From Tetracentron sinense (Eukaryota; Streptophyta; Magnoliopsida; Trochodendrales; Trochodendraceae), in NCBI GenBank assembly GCA_015143295.1, contig CM026568.1, forward strand, positions 38,262,441-38,326,440: a stretch of 64,000 bases of DNA, written 5' to 3'. Each line of letters opens with the position of its first letter. Positions within the stretch are counted from its first letter, which is position 1. Of the stretch, positions 22,455-32,873 are shown piece after piece. The notes below the pieces were generated by a model. That model did no database searches. It saw only the letters and a program-made list of their open reading frames with translations, and was not told the DNA's origin. A program made the translations under genes and the position numbers.

Positions 22455-22898
22455 TTATGAGAATTTGCTTAGGTCTTTAAAATTCATGTGACCTAGTCTC
22501 CTGTGCCACAATTCAACTTCTTCAACTTTAGCCTTGTTGCAAATTTGAGAAGTACCATCACTTGGAATTAAACCATAGCAATTATCAGTGGTTCTTGATC
22601 CTTCCAAAACACACACACCTTTGTCATCCATAACAGAACACTTATTGTTGGTAAAATAGACAGCATGGTGATCATCACATAATTGACTTATGCTAATTAG
22701 ATTAGTTTTCAGTCCTTCTACAAACAAGACATCCTTCAGTTTTGGAATGCCTGGAGCTTGTTTGACGCCTTTTCCTTTCACAAAGGATTTGCTTCCTTCA
22801 CCAAAAGTAATAGTCCCATCTGAGCATTCCTCAAGATGAGTGAAGAGAGACTTGTTACCTGTCATGTGTCTGGAACATCCACTATCGAAATACCACAT
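22455..22898 (-). pseudogene. Copia protease and GAG-pre-integrase (Sirevirus)
   Basis: A 147-residue frame. It starts WYFDSGCSRHMTGNKSLFTH, the aspartic protease core (D-S-G active site) that matures the polyprotein. It ends with VELWHRRLGHMNFKDL, the zinc-binding GAG-pre-integrase start. The active-site residues are present. A small frame change separates it from the integrase on the left and from gag on the right. Confidence 0.93.
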
Positions 22899-22907
22899 GT
22901 CAAAATT

Positions 22908-24430
22908 TTAGGCTTTCAAAGCGGTGTGGATGACAAGGCACTTTAGGTCATCATTTCTCACATAAATGACCTTAGACTTTGGGGGAACCCTAATGTCTTT
23001 GTTCACTTCATTTGTAGGCATGACCTTCTTTTTGTTAAATCTCATGTTCTTCCTTCTTTTCTGGGAGACCCTAACATTTTGGTTCATCCTGTTACCTTCT
23101 TCATGATGAGCATAAGAAGTGTCACGACCATGTTGCGTACTAGAGAGTTGAGCAATTTTCATCACTTCTTCACTCAAACTCCTAGACTTTTCTGCTAAGG
23201 CTTGAATTTGCCTTTGGAGATTCCCTTGATGTTGAGTTTGATTCCATGAACCATTTCGGTAATTTCTCCTAAAGGCATTGTAGTTAGGTTGGGTGTGACC
23301 CTTTAATCCACATTGGTAACAAGTGGGAATGAATTTGGGAGGAGGAGATCTTTTAGCTTGGGGCTGAATTTTAGTTCTCTCAGCTTCAGTTGAATTTTTT
23401 CCTTGTCCAGAAATGACAAAATTTTGGTACAACTGAGAGTTTGGCATCCTAGCTTTTGATCCCGAGGAGTTGGAACTCACAAATCTTGGATTTTCATGTA
23501 TTGGCTCAAATGTTGCAGTAGACATTGTACCGACATTCAAGGGACCGGATGGTCTGTTTGGATGTCCTATGCCGAACATGTTTACTGTTGAGCGCTGCAT
23601 ACTAGCCAGTTTATCCAAGATTTGAGTGTTGCTAAGGAGTCTAACTTCTTTTTCGAGTTCAGTTACTTTCTTAGCTAGCCCATCCTTAACTTTCAGAATA
23701 TCAAGAAATTCTTTTTCTAGAAATCTAACTTTTTCAATAAGGTTATTTCTTTCATATTCCAATTCTGAAATGCGAGTCTTTAACTCTTCAAATACACTCA
23801 TGGAGTTATCTTCCTCAGTTTCTAGAACCTTGACCAATTTGGACAGAGAAGCATTTTCTTCCTCAAGGTATTCTATTTTGGACACCAATTCAGCTTTTTC
23901 ACTTTCAAGCTGAGATACTAGAGTATTCTTCCCTTTTGCTTCTAGTTTGCAAGGGTCTCTTTCCTTTTAAGCAATTTTAAGTTTTTTGTTCAAAGAGATC
24001 TTAGCTTTCTTCAACTTGAGACTTTCAGAAAACAACATTTTATAGGCTGTATCCATATCTTCATCAGATTTTTGAGACAGTGTGACTCTGATCATGATCT
24101 TCACTAGACTCACTCACTTGATCTTCATCACTCTTCTCTTCATGATTAGTGAGAGTATTGTCAATCTCTGATAGGGTGACAGTGTAAGCCATATGATTTT
24201 TAGATTCCTCACTTGAGGTAGAGCTTTTGGATTGTTCATCCTCAGATTCACTGTCATCCCATGTGGCATTCATCACCTTTCCCTTACTCTTCTTCTTGTT
24301 AGGGCAATCAGGTGAGATGTGGCCATAACCTTTGCATTCATAGCATTGAATGCCATGAGATTTCTTGTCAGTTCCTTTGGGGACTTTCTTGTTATTCCAA
24401 GGTTTTGACTTTGGCTTTTCAAGAGGTTTT
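22908..24430 (-). pseudogene. Sirevirus gag, C-terminal part with coiled coil and zinc knuckles
   Basis: 24361-24290 reads CYECKGYGHISPDCPNKKK, an intact CCHC zinc knuckle. It is followed (24276-24064) by an acidic Ser/Glu-rich segment (WDDSESEDEQSKSSTSS). Next, 23888-22908 gives a long heptad-like coiled coil (YLEEENASLSKLVKVLE onward) and a second knuckle CYQCGLKGHTQPNYNAF, in which the final Cys is Tyr. After it comes a basic tail (KRRKNMRFNKKK). Two knuckles flanking a coiled coil is typical for Sirevirus gag. Stops separate the three pieces. Confidence 0.85.
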
Positions 24431-24435
24431 CCTCC

Positions 24436-25248
24436 TTATTTAGGCTTGAACCTTCTCTTTGTTTTCAGGTATTTTTGAAATTTCTTAACAAATAGAGCCA
24501 ACTCCTTCTCTCCTAACTTAGTATTACTGTCATCTTCATCCAAGGTCTCCTTGACAGTTTTCAAGGCCACCGACTTGTTTTTCTTGGATGGTCGAAGATT
24601 GAGTTCGTAGGTTTGGAGTGATCCGACCAATTCCTCAATCTTGAGAGCACCAACATTCTTGCTCTCCTCGATGGCAGTGACCTTAGATTGAAACCTTTCC
24701 GGTAGGGATCTAAGGATTTTTCTAACAATTTTGGACTCATTAATTTTCTCACCCAGGTTGAAACTGGAATTAACAATGTAACTTAGTTTTGCATAGAATT
24801 CATCAAAAGTTTCATTGTCCTCCATTTTTAGATTTTCAAATTTAGTGATGAGAATTTGGAGCTTTGAGATCTTAACAGTGGTGGTACCTTCATGAGTTAT
24901 TTCCAGAATATCCCAAGCCTCCTTTGCTGTTTCACATGAACAGATTCGTCTGAATTCTTCAACAGTGACTGCAGTAAAGATTGCATTGAGACCTTTCGTG
25001 TTCCAGCCACTTGTCTCGAACTCATCTTTGCTCCAATCTTTGGTACTTTTAGTGAGAATTACATCACCTAGAATATTCACCGGTGGGGTCCATCCATCTT
25101 GAATAGACATCCAAATTTTCTCGTCTATGGATTTGAGAAACGCTCTCATTCGAGCTTTCCAATACGCATAGTTGTTTTTATCAAACAATGGAGGACGAGA
25201 GATGGATCCACCCTCTCTTAGAGTAGTCATTGACTTAAGGATAGACAC
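24436..25248 (-). CDS. Sirevirus gag, N-terminal part
   Basis: A 270-residue frame on the minus strand, starting 38 bp inside the PBS. SRPPLFDKNNYAYWKARMRA is the conserved start of copia gag (DUF4219/UBN2 families), followed by CETAKEAWDILEITHEG and KILRSLPERFQSKVTAIEES. This is the nucleocapsid/capsid protein that packages element RNA. The chosen ATG (25248) gives MSILKSMTTLREGG. The frame is open and ends at 24436 near a Lys-rich end, just before the first zinc knuckle, so a stop has probably shortened it. Confidence 0.9.
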   Translation of the reverse strand: MSILKSMTTLREGGSISRPPLFDKNNYAYWKARMRAFLKSIDEKIWMSIQDGWTPPVNILGDVILTKSTKDWSKDEFETSGWNTKGLNAIFTAVTVEEFRRICSCETAKEAWDILEITHEGTTTVKISKLQILITKFENLKMEDNETFDEFYAKLSYIVNSSFNLGEKINESKIVRKILRSLPERFQSKVTAIEESKNVGALKIEELVGSLQTYELNLRPSKKNKSVALKTVKETLDEDDSNTKLGEKELALFVKKFQKYLKTKRRFKPK

Positions 25249-25286
25249 AAGATCACACTTAAGGATTTAACCTTATGAGTGTACCC

Positions 25287-25298
25287 GCTCTGATACCA
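25287..25298 (-). other. Primer binding site (tRNA-iMet type) of the Sirevirus
   Basis: The minus strand reads TGGTATCAGAGC two bases after the 5' LTR, complementary to the 3' end of initiator tRNA-Met, the usual copia primer. Confidence 0.93.
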
Positions 25299-25300
25299 AT

Positions 25301-26439
25301 TGAAATTCCTTATTTCAACGGGGGTGAATAGGTCTACTTAAGTATTTTCGCAAATTCTAAGTTTAAGCAATCACACTTGAACACGCAAAACTTTTTATGT
25401 GGAAAACCCTTTCGGGAAAAACCACAGGACCTAGTTCAGCACAAATTTCACTATGAGAAGATTTGAATAATAATAGACTTGAATCTTACCCAACCGAACA
25501 CGACACACCGTTCCTCGGTATCGATTCCTCAGTTTACAAACCATGAACTCAGCACGTTCGATCTCCGCAACAGCAACTCCGGTTCCTTACCGGCCAATTT
25601 TACTCATTTACTCAAAGCGATCTACCACGATCTCCGAAGATCGATCCCCATCCTTGACGGCTTTGGCTCAAGCCAACCAACGCTCACAACAGAGCACACT
25701 ATGAGTTTTAGGGTTTTAGAAAAGCTCTAGGGTGATCTCATCAATGGTTGAGGATCATCCAATGCAAGTTCATAATAATGAATGAAAAACTTGCAAAACC
25801 TAGAGAAAGGTTAATGAAGATGGAGTGGAATGATTTTAAGAGTTTTCATCAACTCTAGAAGGAGCTTAAAGTGCTCTAAAAACTCTCCAAGGAATAGTCT
25901 TCATAGAATGGGAGAGGTCCCATATATAGAGGAACAATCCCCAAAGTTTAGAAACTGCCAAAAACACATTTAAAATGTTTTTTTCATATCAGGGTCGACC
26001 CTGGGGGATACTTGGGTCGACCCAACTATGGGGTTTCGGGCGACCCAACTATCCTCTAGGGTCGATCATAAAAAAAAAACTCTTTGCCCATTTATGCCAT
26101 ACAAAAATTGGGCTATTCAAGGTTGACCCAAAACGCCCAGGGTCGACCCTGAGGTGCTTTTTTTTTTAATTCTTTAGCCTTTAAACCCTTAATACATTCC
26201 TTCACTTAACCTGTGGTTTTTGAAACAAAGTTCCATGTTTTTGAGCATTTCTAAGTGGGGAATTTTTGGTCTTCTGGGTCTCACTTACCATCCTAATCAT
26301 TGAGCCAATCTTGGATGATGAAGCTTCATACTCTTTTATGGCTTCTTCTTCACTTTGCTTCGAACCGGATGATGACCTAAGGCGCACTATACAACTTTTT
26401 GGGCTCGAAATTTTGCCAATACAAAACTTTGACTTTACA
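25301..26439 (-). repeat. 5' LTR of the Sirevirus element
   Basis: Starts tgaaattcctta (plus) and ends gactttaca. It pairs with 14456-15700. The minus TATA box is the complement of catatatagagg at 25921-25932. A short inverted motif, gggtcgacc, is repeated several times at 25990-26155. Confidence 0.92.
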
Positions 26440-26579
26440 ACCCTCAACTTAGTTATCCTCAAGTCATGTGCACTTTGCAGCCCAAGCAACAATGTTTCAT
26501 ACTCAGCTTCATTGTTGGAGGCTGTGAAGCTTGGACGTGCCATCTTTTGGATTTTGACTTTCTCTGGATTAATGAACAC
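26440..26579 (-). pseudogene. Second RNase H of the Tat element, N-terminal half
   Basis: Carries MARPSFTASNNEAEYETLLL and GLQSAHDLRITKLRV, the N-terminal half of the archaeal-type RNase H of Tat elements (catalytic Glu in NNEAEYE). It is cut by the copia insertion. The partner half is at 14264-14452. Confidence 0.88.
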
Positions 26580-26813
26580 GACACCAAGTCCTGAACCACT
26601 GGAGTTAGAAGATTCATCTACATATAAAACTCAATCAATCCATGTTGTTTGCTCGTCTTACACGTGTGCTCTACTCTGCTCAACGTTCTCGTTGTCCACA
26701 TCGTCTGGGAGCTCGTGAAGGTCAGAATCTACCTCTACACTGACTTCATCTATGGGGAAATTAGGGAGAAAACTTGCCATGGCTTGACCCTTCTCTGAGA
26801 TTCTTACTTTATA

Positions 26814-27119
26814 TTAAATATCAAATTCACTGAGAGCCACGGCCCACTTCGACATCCGCCCTGCCAACCCAGGTCGTCCAAGCACGATTTTCAAGGGATA
26901 TGTTGTGATGATAACAATAATATGGGCTTGAAAATAAGGATGAAGCTTTTTAGCTGAAAAGACAAGAGCAAGACATACATTCTCAAGTTTGTTGTAATTG
27001 GACTCTACCTTAAAAAAGGTTTTGCTGATAAAATAGATAGGCTTCTCAATGTCATCACAACTCCTGAGCAAGACATAACCAATAGCCTGCTCCAAGACAG
27101 AGAGATAGAGATACAACAC
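26814..27119 (-). pseudogene. First RNase H of the Tat element, broken
   Basis: A 101-residue frame with VLEQAIGYVLLRSCDDIEKP, IYFISKTFFKVESNYNKLE and LVFSAKKLHPYFQAHIIVI, ending in GRMSKWAVALSEFDI. This is the Ty3 RNase H directly after RT. The first motif usually carries a catalytic Asp that is not obvious here. The frame starts without upstream sequence because of a stop near 27120. Confidence 0.85.
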
Positions 27120-27349
27120 TTCACCAGGTTAAGGTACAGAGAGAATGGGAGCAGAGCCCAAATAATCCTTCAGAGCTGCAAAAGCTTGGGAGCACTCAGT
27201 AGTCCACTTGAATATTGAGTCATTCCTCAGCAACTTGAAGAGATGCTTACAACAATCAGATGATTTCGAGATGAAGCGGTTGAGAGCATCAATTTTCATC
27301 CTGTAAGCTTCTGGATTTCTTTCTTCGTCTTCGGTTCCAGCATGTCTAA

Positions 27350-28130
27350 TAGAGCACGGATTTGAGCAAGATTAGCTTCAATGCCATGCTGACTAACAAG
27401 ATAGCCCAAGAACTTGCCCGAAGTGACACCGAATATACACTTCTCAGGATTCAGCTTCAGATTAAAAGTTCACAGAATAGAGAAAGGTTCAGCCAAATCT
27501 GCTACAAGAGTTACCTGAAGTCGACTCTTCACCACTATATCATCAATATATACCTCCACTGTTTTGCCAAGCACTGGACTAAACATGAGATTCATAAGGC
27601 GTTGATAAGTAACTCCGGCATTCTTCAAACCAAATGACATAACATGATAACAGAATAAGCCACGCTCTGTTATGAAGGCAGTCTTTTCTTGATCAGTCTT
27701 TGCAAGAAGAATTTGGTTATAGCCAGAATAACCATCCATGAAAGACAACATTTCATGGCCAGCGGTAGCATTGATAAGTCTATCAATTCTAGGCATAGGG
27801 AAAAAGTCTTTAGAGCATGCTTTATTGACATTGGCGAAGTCAATACAGACTTTCACTTTCCCATTCTTCTTTGGCACAGCTACCATATTTGCTATCTAGT
27901 CAGGATATTGTAATTCTCGAATGATTGTCGATCTCCTCGTTGACGACATCATGGTAGGCTGGGGCAAGTCTTCGGCGCTTTTGTTTGACTGACTGAACAA
28001 TAGGATCCACATTCAGATGGTGACAAATGATCTCCGAGCTGATCCCTGTCATGTCCTCGTGAGACCAGACAAAGACATCAAGGTTCTTCTTCAAAAAACC
28101 CAATAGCTCATCCTCCTCCTCAGATGTCAA
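27350..28130 (-). pseudogene. Tat-element reverse transcriptase, broken
   Basis: 28130-27900 holds the N-terminal approach (DVFVWSHEDMTGISSEIICH, KQKRRRLAPAYHDVVNEE). 27886-27470 holds the fingers and palm: VAVPKKNGKVKVCIDFANVN, PMPRIDRLINATAGHEMLSF, MDGYSGYNQI, MSFGLKNAGVTYQRLMN and the catalytic VYIDDIVVKS. The YIDD motif is intact. A stop and a frame change interrupt between 27887 and 27900, and the thumb part (27350-27470) is out of frame. Confidence 0.92.
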
Positions 28131-28451
28131 GCTCGTCCCGATTTACAGCGTCCTCAGCTCCTCATCCGTTCTCAGATTGACAGCTTTCATGGGTTCAACG
28201 GACGGTCTACACAACACCTCATCTGAGCTCTCCTTCATTATTGTCCCAATCTATAATTGTTATTTAGGCACATCGGGTGGAGTGTAGTCACACTTTTAAG
28301 ACGCCAGATGGTCTCCTCTGATCTCCTGGGGCCCATCCTATGTGGGATATTTCAGCACCTGATAATAAGAAGAAGGAACAACCCTCATCTCATGAGTCCA
28401 CCATCGCCCCAGGATAGCATTGTATGGAGATGTTGTATCGAGAACGGAGAA

Positions 28452-28766
28452 TTATGTCGCCAAAACAATTGGTCTGGCCATAACGGACAGAACGATGCCA
28501 CCCAAAGGTTGCATCGAGCTACCATCAAACCCAAACAGTGGGGTCTGAGCTGCTACCAGAGTAGCAGAATCCAGCTTCATCTGAGTGAAGGCATAGAGAT
28601 AAAGGATGTCTGCTCCGCTCCCAGAATCAACGAGCACTTGCTTGACGTCGAAGTCACCGATCCGCATGGTGAGAACTAGGGCATCATAATGAGGTCTAAC
28701 CACAGTTGACATATCGTGATCAGAGAAGGTGAGAGCTTGCTCGATGCCCCTCGTTGTTGGTTGCAC
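28452..28766 (-). pseudogene. Tat-element aspartic protease
   Basis: Contains the Tat-type active site VLVDSGSGADILYLYAFTQM, preceded by MRIGDFDVKQ and followed by LFGFDGSSMQPLGGIVLSV. Retroviral-type protease that processes gag-pol. The catalytic Asp is present. The frame runs 104 residues between stops and lies between gag (right) and RT (left). Confidence 0.9.
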
Positions 28767-30840
28767 CTAGCATACCTCCACCATATGAGATAACTTCCTT
28801 GACTTCGCTCTAAATTCTTGCTCCATGTCTGCTACCGGCATCCAAGCACGATGGATGACATTGATGGTTCCCAATGGCGCTTCTCCTCCTCCTCTGGTGC
28901 CAACATTATTCGAAGGTTCTTCACCATGGAGCGGAGATATTGGTTCCCTGGTCTGCACTGTACCACCATTATTGGAATCCACATACTCCCCCAGGTAGCC
29001 CTCCTGGACTAATCTCTCTAGAAACTCACGTAAGATCCGACAACAGTTGGTGAGATGACCACGACATTTATGATAATGACAATACTCATTTGACCGTGGT
29101 CCCGAAGTGACGTCACGAATAGCTCGTGCAGGCCACTCGAAGTAAGGTTTATCCTCTATCGACCTTATAATCGTCGTCGGACTGACCGTAAAGTTAGTTT
29201 GATCAGTCCGGGTTTAGAAAGGACACCTTTCTGTTGTCTGATTGCCCTACTCCCTAGGGTCTGGATATCTGGGTTGCTCCTGAGTAGGCTGATAAGGACG
29301 CCTCTCCCACTGTTGATTCACTTGAACAGGACGCTTGTCCGTTCTACTCTACTGCTGATTGTGATTTTGATACACTTCACGCGGGCGCCGATCCGACTGA
29401 TCCCGTTGTTGAACATATACCACTTTCTCTCGTGGTATTCTCTGAGGTGATTCCTCACTGCTGGAAGACTCATATCTCGGTCTTTTTCCTTTCTCAGAAG
29501 ATGACACCTTGCTTGCTCTTTGCACAAAATATACTCCTTTCCCCCTTGGCCGCGATATGACAGCAGTGTCATCTTCGTATCTCCCATACTTGGTAGCACC
29601 AATCATCAGCTCCTTCATCTTGGTGGGATAGTCCAGGGCTAGAGATTTGTACAGCTCCGAGTGCTTTGGCAAAGCATTCTTGAAAGCGGCTATGCAGCTA
29701 TCATCTGTAATCTTGTCGATATAGGAAGATTTATCGGTGAATCTCTAAATGAATTCCCTCAAGGGCTCTACTGGTTTCATTTTTAAAGCAAAAAGAGAAT
29801 CTGCACCTGCTTTTTTCTTTTTATTCACGATATATTGGCCAATAAAAACTGACCTGAGCTCTTTCATACTCTTGATTGAGCCATGGGCAAGTTGTGGAAC
29901 CATCTTGCTGCTACTCCGGTTAGGCTGCTTGGAAAGGCCTTGCACAGAAGATTATCATCAGGATTGCAAACTGTCGTCACATTTTTGAAGTCGGTCAAGT
30001 GATCAATGGGATCCTTCCTTCCATCAAACATGACGAAGTTCGGCATAGTGAACCTTGAAGGAGTATATGACTCGATGATTTCTGTGGAGAAGGGAGAGGT
30101 GTACACATTGTCCTTGAATTTCTGAGCATACGAGTCAATAATGACCCCACTTGCCGAGCTCTTCACACAGACATTGATAAGGGCCTCCACGTCCTTGAGT
30201 GTCAGCCCTACCCTCTGGTCACCACCTTGCATTGGAGCGCTCGACTTCTGATTATCGCGGACCCGTGGCTCCTCACAGGGCGATATGTATTTCCTGGATC
30301 ACCACGAACCCAGGGTTCTCGTAGCTCAGCTTGGGCATAGGGATCTCGCTCATCCTCACGAACATACTCTATGTCTCGTGATTCAGGACGGGCGTGGTCA
30401 TAATGCCCACTACGAGTACCCTGCATGGAGGAGGAATGAGGACGAATAGTTCTTGTAAGAGAAGGAATCATCACAAACCTGGTGTCACGGTTCTCTAGCA
30501 ACGGTGGTGAAGATGGTCGAGTTGCTGCTGCCTTTGAAGGAGAAGAGGGAAAGAGTTGCTGTCTCACCGAGGGCCTCTGAGATGGTTCCACATCTGTCTC
30601 TAGCTTACCATGCTTCAAAGCATCAAATCTATCTTGCAGCACCTGTTGCTGGCTGGCGATACGATCTAGAGTGGCATGTTGCTGCTGCAACAGTAGCAAG
30701 ATTGGGTCTGAGAGATTCATCATTTTGTTAGACGGCTCAGAAGGTGCAAAGGGAGATGTTGAAAATGGTGCAGAAAATATGCCCTGAGGAATATAGCCCT
30801 CGACTGGGGATGCAGGGGCTCGATTGGCCATGGTGATCAC
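28767..30840 (-). pseudogene. Tat-element gag, broken
   Basis: Starts at ATG 30840 or 30831 (MANRAPASPVEGYIPQGIF), 0.3 kb inside the 5' LTR. A Pro/Ser/Gln-rich N-terminus (30840-30208) is followed by the capsid core in 30232-29745 (FDGRKDPIDHLTDFKNVTTV, LTGVAARWFHNLP, KSMKELRSVFIGQYI). Next come 29672-29318 with LALDYPTKMKELMIGATKY and an Arg/Ser-rich linker. A zinc-knuckle-like EYCHYHKCRGHLTNC lies near 29040-29085. The tail, with ISPLHGEEP, lies at 28982-28767. There are at least four frame breaks. The structural nucleocapsid function is known for the family. Confidence 0.88.
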
Positions 30841-31113
30841 TGGATGAAAAGGGATGGTCTGAGGGGTTTGATTATCTCAATTATTAAACGGTTAGGATTC
30901 CTGCTGATGTGGCAATAGAAAAGACAAAATAAGCCAACTGAAATCCTGACCCTTAGTGGTTGGTTATAAACGGTTAGGATTAGGGAGTATATTTGGGAGT
31001 ATAATTGGGAGTACCTATAGACTGACTCTTGATTTTCTATCACAGACGAAGGAGTTTGATCAGTCATGATGACTGAGATGGGTAAGATGAGCGAAGGGAA
31101 GTTCGTTTAAAAT
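30841..31113 (-). other. Untranslated leader of the Tat element
   Basis: Non-coding between PBS and gag start. It would be the 5' leader and packaging region. No individual motif is recognised. Confidence 0.5.
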
Positions 31114-31132
31114 TTCCCACAGACGGCGCCAA
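31114..31132 (-). other. Primer binding site of the Tat element
   Basis: The minus strand reads TTGGCGCCGTCTGTGGGAA a few bases after the 5' LTR end. This PBS is characteristic of Tat-lineage Ty3 elements. Its 5' part matches the 3' end of a tRNA ending CGGCGCCA. Confidence 0.93.
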
Positions 31133-31136
31133 TTTT

Positions 31137-31901
31137 TGAAGTGAAATTTTCCGGAGAAGCCACGCGTCAGCAACAGTTACAAGCTCTGGTTTACTGGTAG
31201 AAGGTTGAAGGTGGAGTGTTTGCACCCTGACCTGCACTCCGATGCTAAAGTAAGTGTTTGAAGAAGATGATAAACAGTAAGAGCACAGAAGTAATAAGAG
31301 TGAGCAATGCGAAATTTTTGTGATCCTTATGCACTGGGTCTCTGGGGGTATTTATAGGCTTAGCTGGATTCCCATAGATGGCCATGGATGACCATGCCAC
31401 TTGCTTTACACTCATTACCAAATATGTCAGACAGATTTGGAGTCTTACGTGTCACACGTGGGTGCTTACTATTAGTTGAGTCAGTTTGATTCTGACAGCA
31501 TGACAAAGTGACCAACATTAAATGCAAAGACAGTGCTTTTCACCTACTGTCAAAGTAGAACGATCACCTCCTAACCACTTCTTCCTGCGAGTCGGTCTCG
31601 TTGTTGACCCAAGCTCGGGTCCGTTGTGTAGGTGTCAAAAAGAGATCCAATACGTTTATCCTGAAGACAACGGATATGTTGTGCATAAGACAACTAATAT
31701 GTTGTCGAGAGTACAACGGGAACGCTGTACACAAGACAACGGGCACGTTGTGAAATAGAGAACGGGTACGTTATAGACCAGACAACGGATCATTCCTCTA
31801 TTTTAATCACGTGATCCACGTGTCACCCATCGGTGATCATAGCAACAAAAACTAGCTCCTTGTCCAACACTTAATCAATTTTATGAATTTTATCCCTTAC
31901 C
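31137..31901 (-). repeat. 5' LTR of the Tat element
   Basis: Pairs with 8251-9126. It contains the minus TATA-like box (complement of gggggtatttatagg at 31344-31358) and the 23-bp palindromic array starting at 31667, 31690, 31713, 31736 and 31759 (the last two decayed). It is followed by the target duplication gttga at 31902-31906. Confidence 0.93.
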
Positions 31902-32538
31902 GTTGATATATTCGAATAGTGTGGTGAGGGCCAGGGTGTACTAATTTATACCTTTGATTGCTGGCGAAGCTCACTTTTTTATACATATTTTGATGAAAAA
32001 TTGAGAGTATTTGGATTTTTTTAATCCATGAGATTCTTTTACAATATAATATAATTTGATTGATTAAAGTAGCTATGCATACCAAGTATTTGTAATAATG
32101 TCTAACTGGTTGTATGTGTTATATATACAACTAGTTCAGTGGGTCAATCCAGAATGGCCTGATGGTTGGACCGGTTTGGACCGACCCACCTCCTTGGCCG
32201 GGTCAGTGTCGGCCAGGCTTTTAAAACATTGGTGTAAAGACATGCCACGACCACGAGGAACATGGCAAAGAAGGTGGTAGGTAGGTTACGGGGAAGAAGC
32301 TGCTGCCATCCAGTCTTCAACCCACCTACCCACTCACCCACCCACCCACCCCGGATATATTTTTTTTCCCTTGAAACAAGAGAAAGGAAAGTGGCTGTTT
32401 CATATCACCACTTTGGTTGCAGGTAGGCTGCAATAACAGAAAAGTTCATAGATCGCAAGGACATTTTTCTCTCCAATTTTTATTTTATTTCTTTTCATCG
32501 GTTCGTAGTTACAACTTACATCAATCATCAACATCAGA
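31902..32538 (+). promoter_or_regulatory. Upstream region of the RAD52-like gene
   Basis: 637 bp between the Tat element and the RAD52-like ATG. It should hold the core promoter and 5'UTR. An A/T-rich stretch atatatttttttt at 32353-32365 could serve as TATA or initiator context but is not decisive. A (CCCA)n tract lies at 32328-32352. The stretch 32150-32225 (rich in ggaccgg, gaccgaccc, ccgggtc) looks like a fragment of a high-copy repeat. The divergent U3 of the Tat 5' LTR begins at 31901. Confidence 0.5.
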
Positions 32539-32873
32539 ATGGCATTGCAAAATGCGAGCTTCCTCTCGAAATCCGTCCTTCCGGCGACTGGGACTCGCAT
32601 CCCGGCGCTCTCGTCCTCCTTCCCTAATGAGCTCCGAATTTGCCGGCCGAGAGATATGAAAAGGCGTCAGCTCCTGGTTTGGGCTCTCGACAAGAGCAGC
32701 AGCAGCAGCAGCAGCAGTAACGCTTCTAAAAAGGCGGCGGTGCCCAATTCGAATTACGTGGTACCTCTGGACAAGTCGTCGTGCATAACGCGCCCACTCG
32801 CCGAGATCCTTAGAGATCTCAACAAGAGGGTCCCCGATAAGATCATCAAACCTGATAGCAACTACATTCCCTG
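32539..32873 (+). CDS. RAD52-2: RAD52-like exon 1
   Basis: Starts ATGGCATTGC and codes for the transit peptide and [10 protein letters not shown]...NYIP. It ends in phase 2 within the Trp codon (tg|gtccgac); the last base of the codon comes from exon 2. The serine run is at about 32692-32718. Confidence 0.92.

Larger units (their letters stand above)
14456..26439 (-). mobile_element. Complete Sirevirus-type Ty1/copia element nested in the Tat element
   Basis: A minus-strand element of about 12.0 kb. The 5' LTR is 25301-26439 and the 3' LTR 14456-15700 (TG..CA ends). The PBS (iMet type) is at 25287-25298 and the PPT at 15701-15716. The string caacc occurs at both borders (14450-14454 and 26438-26442) and is the probable 5-bp target duplication. 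The order is gag with two zinc knuckles, protease, integrase, RT, RNase H, then a third ORF (16391-17724) after pol. Long LTRs, a long gag with a coiled coil and two knuckles, and an extra 3' ORF are features of the Sirevirus (SIRE/Maximus) branch. Several pol frames are broken. Confidence 0.9.
8251..31901 (-). mobile_element. Complete Tat-lineage Ty3/gypsy retrotransposon
   Basis: A minus-strand LTR retrotransposon. The 5' LTR is at 31137-31901, the PBS at 31114-31132, then gag, protease, RT, RNase H, second RNase H and integrase, a plus-strand extra gene, and the 3' LTR at 8251-9126. The target duplication gttga occurs at 8246-8250 and 31902-31906. The Tat lineage is supported by the domain order, the PBS TTGGCGCCGTCTGTGGGAA, the DSGSGADIL protease, the second archaeal-type RNase H before integrase and the PF04195-like antisense gene. 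Without the inserted copia element (14456-26439) it would be about 11.7 kb. All ORFs carry frameshifts or stops. It ends 637 bp before the RAD52-like start codon and would transcribe away from that gene. Confidence 0.92.
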
